From: Sipunculus nudus
Lineage: Eukaryota > Annelida > Sipuncula > Golfingiida > Sipunculidae
Length of the DNA stretch: 64,000 bases
Assembly: GCA_026874595.1 (NCBI GenBank)
Contig: CM049314.1
Span: forward strand, 36,811,229 to 36,875,228
Direction: 5' to 3'
The position numbers and the translations under genes were made by a program. The notes under the pieces are model-generated. The model made no database searches. It was given only the letters and a program-made list of their open reading frames with translations, and had not been told where the DNA came from. Position 1 is the first letter of the stretch, and each line of letters starts with the position of its first letter. Below, in pieces: positions 50,271 through 61,389 of the stretch.

Positions 50271-51166
50271 TTCTATTTATATCCCATCTTCAATACGAAC
50301 TGGTTGCACCTGCATGATGTCTGACTAATCCACGTACAAGTCCAGCTCCAATTTATGGAGATTCTTCTCAAGCTGTTGTGTGATCCTGTTTCCCTACGTA
50401 ACGAGACAACTGTTGCCGCCTATCGTCAGCTTCCTCAATGACGTCATATGTTTTGTTAGCTGAACTAGCTCGATTAATCTGTCACGGAAGTTATTGCTGC
50501 ACACATTGATATCCATGAGTTTGACATACAGCGGAGATTTTTATCAGGCCAAGGCCTCACAAAGATTGCACGACCGCATCTTGATGACCTTCACCTGTTT
50601 GAAGTGAGAGAGACGCTGAGGGAGACGACGCACAGATTCGCTTGTTATGTTATTAATGGACACATCTGGCTTCTGCAGTGTTTCTAGGAGAGAATCCATT
50701 AGCATTGACCAGGAGGCACCAGGTACATCCCAAAGTACAGCCCATTCCATGTCCAATGTGGTGAGTGGTGGGGACTCAGGGGTCAAGGTGTTACTCCCTC
50801 CCAAACGTTAATTCTGTAATACGCATCATATTGTCAATCGCTGGGATCATGAAGGTGTTTGTAATGAAATGATAAACTCCAGTCAGAACGGTGAGATGAG
50901 TGACGCTTGAGCAGTTACCGCACAGGTAATGTTTCTATACCTCCTCTATAACTGTCACTTATCGTTAAAACAACAAGGACTTGCAACTTCAGCCGTTCAG
51001 GTTCTCGGCTGAGAAGCTGAGCTGTAAAGCAGGAATTATTTCAGCTTTGTTGTCCTCTGTGACATTAGTTATTTTTTAATCTCCTCTTTAATCTCCTCCC
51101 CTTCAAGGCCACTGATAAATGTTTGAATATCTTCCGATTCCTCTACCGCTTTGATCGAACTTTATA

Positions 51167-52387
51167 CAGTGGAACCCCGCCTTGCGACCACCCCACAATT
51201 GCGACCACCCCACAATTACGACCATTTTGCTTGGTCCCGAATTTTTTTTAGTTTATTTATGTTTAAAAATGACTCAAAATTACGACCACCCCTGAATTCA
51301 GAATTACGACCAGATTTCCTGGCCCAAGCGCTAATGCGACCCCGCTAATGCGACCACCGCCGAGAAGTACTGAAACAACATTTGTCACGAGTCAATGGCT
51401 GCGTCTTGTCACAGGGGCCTTAACGAAAGATCAAAGCGGGTAACAAGGTTTCTTAACCCGAGTGTTAATCTGGTCCCGCATATCTTCCCGACTCGGTGTC
51501 TTCGCTGGGATTCGTTTAGGTGTAGGTTATAGATCAAAGAGGGTAACCATCGGCCTGATTACTTAATGAGCCGGTCTGACCTTGGGTCAGATGCTAATTG
51601 CCCCTCAGTGATCACCTGTATTAGAGCTACCCTAAGTGTGGGGTTGCGGGCTTAATATTTCAACTCATCACATATTGTTCGATCCTAATTGGTAAAATTA
51701 ACGACCTAGTTAATCCTAAATGTGTTCATACCTTACTGACACTGAGTATTGAGCAGTCAGTAAAATGTATAAATAAAGCTTGCATGGGGGGAAAATCCCT
51801 CACATTAACTTGCCTTTTCTGATAGATCGTTGTCAGTTTATTTCTCTACTGGTTAAGTTTGCATTTAAATTGCTTGTGGTTAGGCAACCATGCCTCTGAA
51901 AGAGCTCTCCTTGAAGGATAAAGTCGCGTTTATCAAGGCGGCAATACCACGCGCAGTCAGCACCAAATGGCTCAGCAGTTTAGCGTCGGGAAAACTCAAG
52001 TGCACGCAAAATATACTCAAGCGGAAGGCTAAATATATGACAGCCACGTATTATGTTCAATATGCATTCAGTAGTTTGTAATCGTATTGTCTTAGTGTTA
52101 TTATTTGTTAATCATCAGTCACTACGTATGTGTACATGTATATTAATTTTTATCATGAATAAATATGTTCAGCTACACACAAAAAAACATTCATAATAAG
52201 GGGCCTCCGCTAAGTAAAACATTTTGTTATAATTCACATTAAAGATATGCAGTAGATAAACTCTGATACACATTAAATATCAGCGTGTTATATGCGACCA
52301 AGGTAAGAGTTTCACAAATACGACCACCCCCAAATTACGACCACTCTGCTCAGTCCCCAGGGTGGTCGTAATTGTGGGGTTCCACTG
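51167..52387 (+). mobile_element. Tigger/pogo-type DNA transposon (non-autonomous)
   Basis: The 12-bp terminal inverted repeats CAGTGGAACCCC (51167) and GGGGTTCCACTG (ends 52387) are flanked by TA on both sides, as for Tc1/mariner-pogo elements. Subterminal copies of AATT(A/G)CGACCACCCC occur at both ends. Inside, 51890-52081 (+) encodes an N-terminal helix-turn-helix (MPLKELSLKDKVAFIKAA, then ILKRKAEYM) without a catalytic domain. The second copy of the duplication has an uninterrupted TATATTAGAATT at the matching site (59715-59727). Confidence 0.9.
51890..52081 (+). pseudogene. Truncated transposase: CENP-B-type helix-turn-helix only
   Basis: A 63-codon frame with the LKDKV...I...LASGK....QNILKRKAEYM pattern of Tigger/pogo transposase N-termini. 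The DDE catalytic part is absent, so the element is not self-mobile. It is inside the terminal repeats of the element at 51167-52387. Confidence 0.7.
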
Positions 52388-52879
52388 TATTAGAATTAAT
52401 AGCTCCCTTTGTTTTGATTTATCACATCTTGCAATGAAGTATGCCGAGAAGAACACCTGCATAATCTTATGAGGAAAAGCAACAAAATCGTCACCATCCT
52501 CTTAAGAAAGCCCAGCTGCAAGGCTGTCTCTCCTATCGTATCGATGACATCTCTGTACAGGAAGGTCAACTATAGCTTGTTCTCTTTAAATCCAACTATG
52601 TTGATTTCACCAATTTTCATTAAATAGTCGTGATAATTAACCATTATATTTTTAGATGTTGCCCGTTGTGAAGACCTAACAAACGTTTTTTCGTAACGCC
52701 TCAATAGCATAGTACCCAGATCTCGTTCTGATTGCGCGTGGTTATCTCAAGAAATACCGTCTGCTGCTATTTACCGTGTACCGCGATCAGCCGGCTCTAT
52801 CACTTTGGTTGTCAATCACTTCGGCACAACAGATGGATGAAACATAGCGCTGCAATGCCAAAAATGTGTTTGAGTGATA

Positions 52880-53560
52880 ATTTATTATATAAAGGCACAC
52901 ACGAACCCATTTTTTTTTATTTCAAACATATTGTACAAACAACAAAGTACAATACAATATGTGGACAATGCGTGAAGGGAAAGACTATTAACAAGTGACA
53001 GAGGGCACAAGTTTTTCAAATATAATTGGTCTTTTACTTTCTTTGGAATGAGGCATATAACCCCTTGAATCATAGTTATTGGAAGAGAATCTGTACTGGA
53101 GGAAGAGTTAATATCACTTATAAAGTACTCTTTATTCCCCCAAAATGTTTTGTAGAACTCGACTGGGAATCCGTCCGGACTGGCAGATTATTCAGAGACA
53201 TTGATTCAATTGTAGATTTAAAGTCGACCTCTTTAAATTCTACCTCACATAATTCCTTTCAATCTTCTTCAAGAATTTTATGGTGTTCTGTTGAAAGAAA
53301 AATTTTATTTGTAATACTGAACTTGTTTCTGGCTATATATTATTTTTTTTTATAAAATTGCAATTCTTCTTTTAAAATATCTTTGCTTTTATACATTCTT
53401 TTACTGTATAAAGGTAACTTTCGTCGTTTAACAGTGAACAGTTTAATTTCCAAAAGCTTGGTCCATGTTTGTGTTCTGTTAATAATGATTGTGATTAATG
53501 AATGAAAGCTTTTATATCCAGCTTCTATTTCAGACTGACTAATACTGTTAGTTAGGCTAG
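52880..53560 (-). pseudogene. LINE reverse-transcriptase relic, copy 1
   Basis: On the - strand: TWTKLLEIKLFTVKRRKLP near 53450, then SPDGFPVEFYKTFWG near 53180-53135, then GVICLIPKKVKDQLYLKN near 53060-53005 followed by PLSLVN. These match the fingers region of LINE ORF2 reverse transcriptases (PGPDG...FY..FW...G....IPK......NWRPISL). The frame changes between blocks. No YxDD block was found. Confidence 0.65.
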
Positions 53561-54047
53561 GGTACCGTTATTTAGAAAATAATTTAATCTTCAAAACACT
53601 GGATCCGGTACACGAACCAAATTTATAAATGAAAAGTGATAAATGAACACATAAATGACTATGGTGTCAAGGCGACTCAGGTAAATTATTTAACCAGGGT
53701 TTTTTGTATATGACTTTCTATGCTTTGTTTGAAAGCCTGCAATTATTTATCATATGCAATTAGTATGGTCACAGCTCCAAGTCGGTTAACACTATGTTTA
53801 CTCACAATCAAAAATGTTAAGTTATCAACTATCAATGGTTTAGCCTGCAACTGTGTAAACTAGGCCACTTTTTTATTCTGAAGGAAGTGGATGTATAGTT
53901 GCTACACTTACCTCTAATCTTAGTACTCCTAGTCGATAAAGCTGATGGATACAAACATTCCATACATTGAAGAAATATTTGGCTGTATAGGTCAAGTAAC
54001 ATTATTTAAACGTTTGGGTGTTACAAAATGGATCATGTCATTTTGTT

Positions 54048-57000
54048 GCTTGCCGGAAATCTTATATTTCGGACAGCAGGTTGGTCAGTTGAGGATGTAT
54101 GTTTGTCTGTCTGTTTTTCTGTTTGTTTGTGTACTCTCTACAGGCCACTCTTTTGCGGCAATTGCTTTCAAACTTACATAGCTGGTAGACAAGCAAAAGT
54201 TCTGGAAGTCTATTGTTTTTTGGGCATTATAGGTCAAAGGTCAAGGTCAAGGTCATCAAATCTTCTCAAACGGTTTTTTCTTCATATCTTTGTCACTTTA
54301 AGTCGTATCTACTTTGACTATAGCTCATTTTAATCTCATTCAAAGGCCTTCTATCTGGTGTGTATCTGGCTCAAATTTGCCGTAACTATGGTTAGGCCTT
54401 TTTGGGGGAAACTAATGAAATTCGAAAATCAATGGACTAATTTTTCTAACTTTGTCAGTTTTAAGGCTAGAGAGGTCTAGTTTTCTTGCCTCAGGTAGCA
54501 TACAAGTAGTGCTGTTTGATTATATTACAGTTCTCGCAATATCTCGTACAATATCTCGTCAAACGAGATATTTCGAGATTTCATTCATCTTGCTTTGGAG
54601 GCCACAGTTTTGCAGGTATCTTCTTGAAACTGATATATCGTAAGTCTTATATTATTATCTCAAAATATTTTTTTTCAGCTTTTGAATGCAGCCGCTAGGG
54701 GGCGCTGAATGCAAACCTCCCCAACATATCATGTTTAAGCCATATCTCCAAACTTTTAAACCTGAATTACATAAACTATAGCTTATTTTCTTCCTCTGAG
54801 TCTTTTCCATAATCTGGTTAAGTCATCTGGTCTCAATCTTGTGTCACTTTGTCATATGTCTGGTTGTTTGTCATTTGTCCGCAATTTTACCTGCTTTCTG
54901 GTTCTTGCGTTTCACATATAATATTCTACAGACCACAGCTTTCAAAGAATCCTTTTGAAACTATCACATCTAATGTCTTACACTAATATCTCGAAACGTA
55001 TTCTTCATTTTCTGGATATGGCCACTAGGGGGCGCTGCACCCCGACCTCCCGAACATATCATTTCTCAATAACCTGAATAAGTCCTCTGGTCTTCATTTT
55101 GTGTCACTTTTTTAATATGTCTGTCTGTTTGTCAGTTGTCCTCAATTTCACCTGCTTGCTGATTCTTGCGTCTCACATATAGCAGTCTACAGGCCACAGT
55201 TTTAGAGGAATCCTTTGGAAACTGATACATGTTATGTCTAACACTAATATCTTGAAATATATTTTTCATTTTCCGAATATGGCCGCCGGGGGGCGCTGCA
55301 GTCGAAAATCTCTATCATATCAGTTTTAGCCATATCTCCTAAACGTTGAATTTTATCTGCAAAAACTATAACTTATTTTATTTCTAATTACCTTCTCTAT
55401 TTGATTATCAAACCCTCTGGTATCTCATATGTGACAGTGTGTCAGTATATCTGTCCGTTTGTCTGTTGTTGTCAGCTATCTCTGCTTTCATGTTCTTTTG
55501 TATGATACAAGTCGTTATACAGGCTACAACTTCTCAGCAATCGTTCTGAAAGTCATCAAAGTGAGAGAAAACCGACAACATTTTTTGTCTGTCCGTCTGT
55601 CTGTCTTTTCAGCTTCCGGCAAGCGCTCGACTTACGGTCGTCTAGTTTGTCTGTCTTTCTTTCTCCAGCCTTAAATGCACAGTTTTGCAGCGATCGCTTT
55701 CATACTTACAAAGATGATATAAAACAAAAAGTTACCGAACCCGATTTATTTTTGTCATTATCGGACACAGGTCAAGGTCATCGAAAAACGTCGAAAGTTT
55801 ATTTTCGTCATAACTTCGTCAATATTAGACCTATTGTCACAAACCTAAGCTCAATATCTTCCTCTGGGAATTCTCAATTACCAGGTTTAGTTCATTGGCC
55901 TCAATCTTGTGTCGCTTTGTCAGTATGTCTGTCTGTCAGTTGCCCTCAATTTTGCATGGTTGTTGGTTCTTGCATCTTACATTTAGCAGCGTACAGGCCA
56001 CAGTTTTGCAGGAATCCGTTTGAAACGGTAAATCCTATGTTTTACACTAATATCTCGAAAAAGTTTTTTTCATTTTTGGGATATGGGCCCTAGGAGGCGC
56101 TGCACTTGATCCTCCACATCATATCATTTTTTGGCCATAACTCCAAAACTATAAACCTTAATTACAAACACTTTAATTTCCTTCCTTAGGGTCTTTGTCA
56201 TAACTTTGTTATGTCATCTGGTCTCAATCTTGTGTCACTTTGTCAGTATGTCTGTCTGTTTTTCAGTTGCCCTCAATTTTGCCTGCTTGCTGGTTCTTGC
56301 GTCTTACATATAGCATTCTACAGTCGACAATTCTACACGAATCACTCTGTAACTTACAGATATTGTATATAGGAATGCTTTCTGTAAGTCCTGTGTATAT
56401 ATTTTTTAAATAGATCAAAGGTCAAGGTCAAGATCATTACAACACATCAGAATATTATTTTCCTCATAACTTTGTCAATATTGGTCCTATTTTCACAAGC
56501 CATAGCTCATTTTCTTTTCCACTGGGTCTTCTTCAGAATCTGGTTTAGTCGTCTGGTCTCAATCTTATGTTACTTTGTAAGTATGCCTGTCTGTCAGTAA
56601 TCCTCAATTTTGGCTGCTTGCTGGTTCTTGTTTCTTACAATGACCATTCTACAGGCCACAGGTTTGCAGAAATATTTTAGAAAATAGTATATCATATGTT
56701 GCATACTAATATCTCGAAGGTGATTTTTCATTTTCGGAAAATAGCCGCTAGGGGGCGCTGAACTCGAAACAGCGCTTATTTTCTTCCTCTTGGTCTTTTC
56801 CATAACCTGGTCAATATGGTCTTAACCTTGTGTCACATGGTCAGTATGTCTGTCTGTCAGTTATCTTCAATTTCGCATTCTTGCTGGTTCTTGTGTATGG
56901 CATAAGCAGGATGTGTATTAATTATATAGGTCAGAGGGCAAGATCAAGGTCACCAAAACACGTCAATTTCTTATTTCCTTCATAACTTTGTCATTATTGG

Positions 57001-57102
57001 TCCTATCTTAAAAAATATGGCCCTTTTTTCTCTCCATCATCACCTATTCATTTGACTGTTTCCACGTAATTTCCGGCAAGCGCTCGACCTCTGGTCGTCT
57101 AG
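54048..57102 (+). mobile_element. HINE/Helentron-like element with internal tandem repeats
   Basis: The subterminal inverted repeats CTTGCCGGAAAT (54049-54060) and ATTTCCGGCAAG (57069-57080) are 12 bp and perfect. The right end is CGACCTCTGGTCG (hairpin) TCTAG followed by T, as in Helitron-like 3' ends. A second, internal end of the same form is at 55617-55645. The centre has repeats with a GGGGGCGCTG anchor (near 54698, 55028, 55290, 56092 degenerate, 56750) and blocks GGCCACAGTTTTGCAGGAATC, CACTAATATCTCGAAA and GGTCAAGGTCA. The 148-codon frame at 55647-56093 is repeat sequence, not a gene. Confidence 0.6.
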
Positions 57103-57479
57103 TTTTATTTTCATTTCTCGGGTTAGCCGTACAGGGTTAGCTGTACATTTGTATTTATTGAGCGAGAATAGACGCGCCGGTCAGAGTATTGTGTTGTTAG
57201 ACAATGGCTGTATTCAAGAGAGGGGTCACAGACTTGCGCTACAGGTCCAGTCATGACATTGCTGTGACGATTCCTTTTGGAGTTGACGTGCTTTTTTCCA
57301 AGTTTATTTAGTATTCAGCATGCTTATCAATATCGATTGGCCATAGTGGAAAAAGCAGGCCAGGCTTTGTATAAGTCTTATGAATATAAATGAGCCTCCT
57401 GGGTAGAAGGGTATTCGAAAGAGTGCATACGCAGTATTAGAACACAGTCTGTGTAGACAGCAGAGTCCAAAAGCGCCGA

Positions 57480-57835
57480 CCGCCAGTGTCCAGAGAAGTG
57501 CCGTTAATCAATGTCAAGAGAGGAGCTGCGAGCGGTGCAGCTCGTCACTGTCCAAAGAGGTGCTGCCACCCAGGGAACAGAGAGGTGTCGAGTGAGGTCC
57601 CGCCAGCCGGCGTCGAGTAAATTGCTACAAACCGGTGTCGAATGAAGTTCTGCCAGCTGGGGTCCAGAGATGTCCAGAGAGGTACTACCAACCGGGGTTC
57701 AGTGAGTTGCCACCAGCCAGGGTGCAGCGAGGTGCCGCCAGCCATGGTGCAGTGAGGTACCACCAACCGGTGTCGAGTGAGGAACCGCCAGCCGGGGTCC
57801 CGAGAGGTGCCTCCAGCCGGGATCGAGTATTGCTA
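57480..57835. repeat. GC-rich minisatellite, about 28-bp unit
   Basis: About eleven degenerate copies of a unit like GAGGTGCCGCCAGCCGGGGT(C)GAGT. It stands out as the most GC-rich stretch of the window. The long frames on both strands are produced by the repeat. Confidence 0.75.
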
Positions 57836-57839
57836 GTAC

Positions 57840-58220
57840 AGGAGATCTAGAGACTCTTTAACCGGACTCTGTGTTTTTACTAACGTTTTATTTAGTGTAT
57901 GTACCAGTGTATCAAGTGAGGCGTAACAGGCTGGGAACCCTATCTGGTAAGTGATTTTTAGTTGTGCACCTTTTATTTTCTTATTAATAAATACTCTTAT
58001 TGTTTAGCCACTGACTTGTTTTGTTGTGTGCCTGATTGCTGATATGTTGTGTGCGCCATCAAAAACCACACAATCTTTATCACGTTAAAGCAAAGGCTAC
58101 CTGGTCCGTCATTTCGTAACGGCAACCTTTTCCCAAAGGCACCAGAAAGGGGTAACGGTGATATTAGTATATATACTAAGTTTAAGCTATGCTTTCTGCA
58201 GCATGAATTTGCAGCAGAGT
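57840..58220. other. Non-coding sequence with an isolated donor-like site
   Basis: CCCTATCTGGTAAGTG at 57939-57954 is a strong donor-like sequence on the + strand, after the minisatellite. No coding sequence is attached to it. Confidence 0.3.
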
Positions 58221-58770
58221 TGATTAAATTTTACACATTTGTTTATATTGTGAGTTGGTCCCATCAATTTCAATATCCATTCAGACCTAATAAAGAAATT
58301 CACTGAACATAAATTAACAGTTCATGCACATTTCATAATTAACCAATAAGACTAACTTTGTAAGCGAATCTTTTATTAAAGTCTAAAAAGATATACAAAG
58401 ATTATTCTTTTACATAGAGAACAGATCAAAAGGTAAAAAAAGCTAAAGCAAAGACAATTTCTTACATCAACGTCATTTTTCTTTGATAGATTTTATAAAC
58501 GTTTTGTTTACAAGTAATGATTAATATTACTACATTAATATTATCAGTGCAAAAACATTTTAAATAATATTCCTTCCTAGTAGCCTAGGGAAACCGGAAT
58601 AGGTAATTTATAATTAGTCATAAATGTATAATGTATGCATTAAATATATTAAAAACATGTCTGCATTAAAAAAGTGCCCTCAAGTAAACTATAATAAAGG
58701 AAAAACAGGCAATGTATACATACATATGTAAGTTCTAAATGTGTCTCCATCCGTCATATAAACAAATAGC
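58219..58770 (-). repeat. Dispersed 3'-end-like module, copy 3
   Basis: Related to 6650-6900 and 47100-47560. On the - strand it carries AATAAA (58377-58372) about 500 bp downstream of the end of NLR fragment B2. Confidence 0.5.
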
Positions 58771-58889
58771 AAAAACGTTTACATTCCTAGTTTTACCAAC
58801 ATGATGATCTAGATGATTTTGCATTTGTAAGCAAATACATTTTTATATCCCATCTTCAATACGAACTGGTTGCACCTGCATGATGTCTG

Positions 58890-60030
58890 ACTAAGTACAA
58901 GTCCAGCTCCAATTTATGGAGATTCTTCTCAAGCTGTTGTGTGATCCTGTTTCCCTACGTAACGAGACAACTGTTGCCTTTCGTCAGCTTCCTCAATGAC
59001 GTCATATGTTTTGTTAGCTGAACTAGCTCGATTAATCTGTCACGGAGGTTATTGCTGCACACATTGATTTCCATGAGTTTGACAGCGGAGATTTTTATCA
59101 GGCCAAGGCGTCACAAAGATTGCACGACCGCATCTTGATGACCTTCACCTGTTTGAAGTGAGAGAGACGCTGAGGGAGACGACGCACAGATTCGCTTGTT
59201 ATGTTATTGAGGGACACATCTGGCATCTGCAGTGTTTCTAGGAGAGAATCCATTAGCATTGACCAGGAGGCACCAGGTACATCCCAAAGTACAGCCCATT
59301 CCATGTCCAATGTGGTGAGTGGTGGGGACTCAGGGGTCAAGGTGTTACTCCCTCCCAAACGTTAATTCTGTAATACGCATCATATTGTCAATCGCTGGGA
59401 TCATGAAGGTGTTTGTAATGAAATGATAAACTCCAGTCAGAACGGTGAGATGAGTGACGCTTGAGCAGTTACCGCACAGGTTATGTTTCTATACCTCCTC
59501 TATAACTGTCACTTATCGTTAAAACAACAAGGACTGGCAACTTCAGCCGTTCAGGTTCTCGGCTGAGAAGCTGAGCTGTAAAGCAGGAATTATTTCAGCT
59601 TTGTTGTCCTCTGTGCTATTAGTTATTTTTTAATCTCCTCTTTAATCTCCTCCCCTTCAAGGCCACTGATAAATGTTTGAATATCTTCCGATTCCTATAC
59701 CGCTTTGGTCGAACTATATATTAGAATTAATAGCTCCCTTTGTTTGATTTATCACATCTTGCAATGAAGTATGCCGAGAAGAACACCTGCATAATCTTAT
59801 GAGGAAAAGCAACAAAATCGTCACCATCCTCTTAAGAAAGCCCAGCTGCAAGGCTGTCTCTCCTATCGTATCGATGACATCTCTGTACAGGAAGGTCAAC
59901 TATAGCTTGTTCTCATTAAATCCACCTATGCTGATTTCACCAATTTTCATTAAATAGTCGTGATAATTAACCATTATATTTTTAGATGTTGCCCGTTGTG
60001 AAGACCTAACAAACGTTTTTTTCGTAACGC
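58890..60030 (-). pseudogene. NLR fragment B2, without the transposon
   Basis: The same fragment as B1 with LRR frame 59098-59358 and NACHT-associated frame 59714-59899 (TFLYRDVIDTIGETALQLGF). The TAG in place of Gln (near 59900) and the frameshift after LGFLK are shared with B1, so both lesions predate the duplication. The single-copy site of the transposon is intact here. Confidence 0.75.
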
Positions 60031-60199
60031 CTCAATAGCATAGTACCCAGATCTCGTTCTGATTGCGCGTGGTTATCTCAAGAAATACCGTCTGCTGCTA
60101 TTTACCGTGTACCGCGATCAGTCGGTTCTATCACTTTGGTTGTCAATGACTTCGGCACAACAGATGGATGAAGCATAGCGCTGCAATGCCAAAAATGTG

Positions 60200-60885
60200 T
60201 TTGAGTGATAATTTTTTATATAAAGGCACACACGAACCCATTTTTTTTATTTCAAACATATTGTACAAACAACAAAGTACAATACAATATGTGGACAATG
60301 CGTGAAGGGAAAGACTATTAACAAGTGACAGAGGGCACCAGTTTTTCAAATATAATTGGTCTTTTACTTTCTTTGGAATGAGGCATATAACCCCTTGAAT
60401 CATAGTTATTGGAAGAGAATCTGTACTGGAGGAAGAGTTAATATCACTTATAAAGTACTCTTTATTCCCCCAAAATGTTTTGTAGAACTCGACTGGGAAT
60501 CCGTCCGGACTGGCGGATTTTTCAGAGACATTGATTCAATTGTAGATTTAAAGTCGTCCTCTTTAAATTCTACCTCACATAATTCCTTTCAATCTTCTTC
60601 AAGAATTTTATGGTGTTCTGTTGAAAGAAAAATTTTATTTGTAATACTGAACTTGTTTCTGGCTATATATTATTTTTTTTTATAAAATTGCAATTCTTCT
60701 TTTAAAATATCTTTGCTTTTATACATTCTTTTACTGTATAAAGGTAACTTTCGTCGTTTAACAGTGAACAGTTTATTTTCCAAAAGCTTGGTCCATGTTT
60801 GTGTTCTGTTAATAATGATTGTGATTAATGAATGAACGCTTTTATATCCAGCTTCTATTTCAGACTGACTAATACTGTTAGTTAG
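60200..60885 (-). pseudogene. LINE reverse-transcriptase relic, copy 2
   Basis: The duplicate of 52880-53560. The motif LKNWCPLS here is closer to the LINE consensus LKNWRPIS than LKNLCPLS in copy 1 (one base differs). Confidence 0.65.
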
Positions 60886-61389
60886 GCTAGGGTACCGTTA
60901 TTTAGAAAATAATTTAATCTTCAAAACACTGGATCCGGTACACGAACCAAATTTATAAATGAAAAGTGATAAATGAACACATAAATGACTATGGTGTCAA
61001 GGCGACTCAGGTTAATAGACGATTATTTAACCAGGGTTTTTTTGTATATGACTTTCTATGCTTTGTTTGAAAGCCTGCTATTATTTATCATATGCAATTA
61101 GTATTGTCACAGGTCCAAGTCGGTTAACACTATGTTTACTCACAATCAAAAATGTTAAGTTATCAACTATCAATGGTTTAGCCTGCATCTGTGTAAACTA
61201 GGCCACTTTTTTATTCTGAAGGAAGTGGATGTATAGTTGCTACACTTACCTCTAATCTTAGTACTCCTAGTCTTCGATAAAGCTGATGGATACAAACATT
61301 CCATACATTGAAGAAATATTTGGCTGTATAGGTCAAGTAACATTATTTAAACGTTTGGGTGTTACAAAATGGATCATGTCATTTTGTTG

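Larger units (their letters stand above)
50325..52700 (-). pseudogene. NLR fragment B1 (NACHT-associated region to LRR), interrupted by a transposon
   Basis: From the right: EKTFVRSSQRATSKNIM and FLYRDVIDTIGETALQLGFL correspond to the copy A region at 42521-42850. FVAFPHKIMQVFFSAYFIA follows, corresponding to 42502. After the inserted Tigger, LRR-like sequence continues (MDSLLETLQKPDVS, 50544-50804) to about 50325. A TAG replaces the Gln codon of copy A (KENKL*LTFL, near 52573), and the frame shifts after LGFLK near 52505. More frame changes occur in the LRR part. No Walker A is present; a LINE relic occupies the place where the NACHT core would be. Confidence 0.75.
50275..56659. repeat. Segmental duplication, copy B1
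   Basis: Matches 58842-64000 base for base at roughly 98-99% by eye, apart from the 1.22-kb transposon at 51167. The left breakpoint is sharp: TTTATATCCCATCTTCAATACG starts both copies, and the sequence to its left is unrelated. The right breakpoint lies beyond the window. Confidence 0.9.

Noticed and set aside
53026-53355. 109-codon frame on the + strand, repeated at 60356-60685
   Set aside because: It is the antisense shadow of the LINE reverse-transcriptase relic, which is on the - strand.
55647-56093. 148-codon frame on the + strand, repeated at 62988-63434
   Set aside because: It is read-through of tandem repeat sequence (CTGTCTGTC runs, GGCCACAG blocks) inside a HINE-like element, and its twin is simply the segmental duplicate.
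57545-57850. Open frames of about 70 codons on both strands
   Set aside because: They are produced by the 28-bp minisatellite, with repeated Pro/Gly/Val residues and no start context.
57155-58080. Possible long terminal repeat
   Set aside because: No matching second repeat, primer-binding site or polyprotein could be found in the window.
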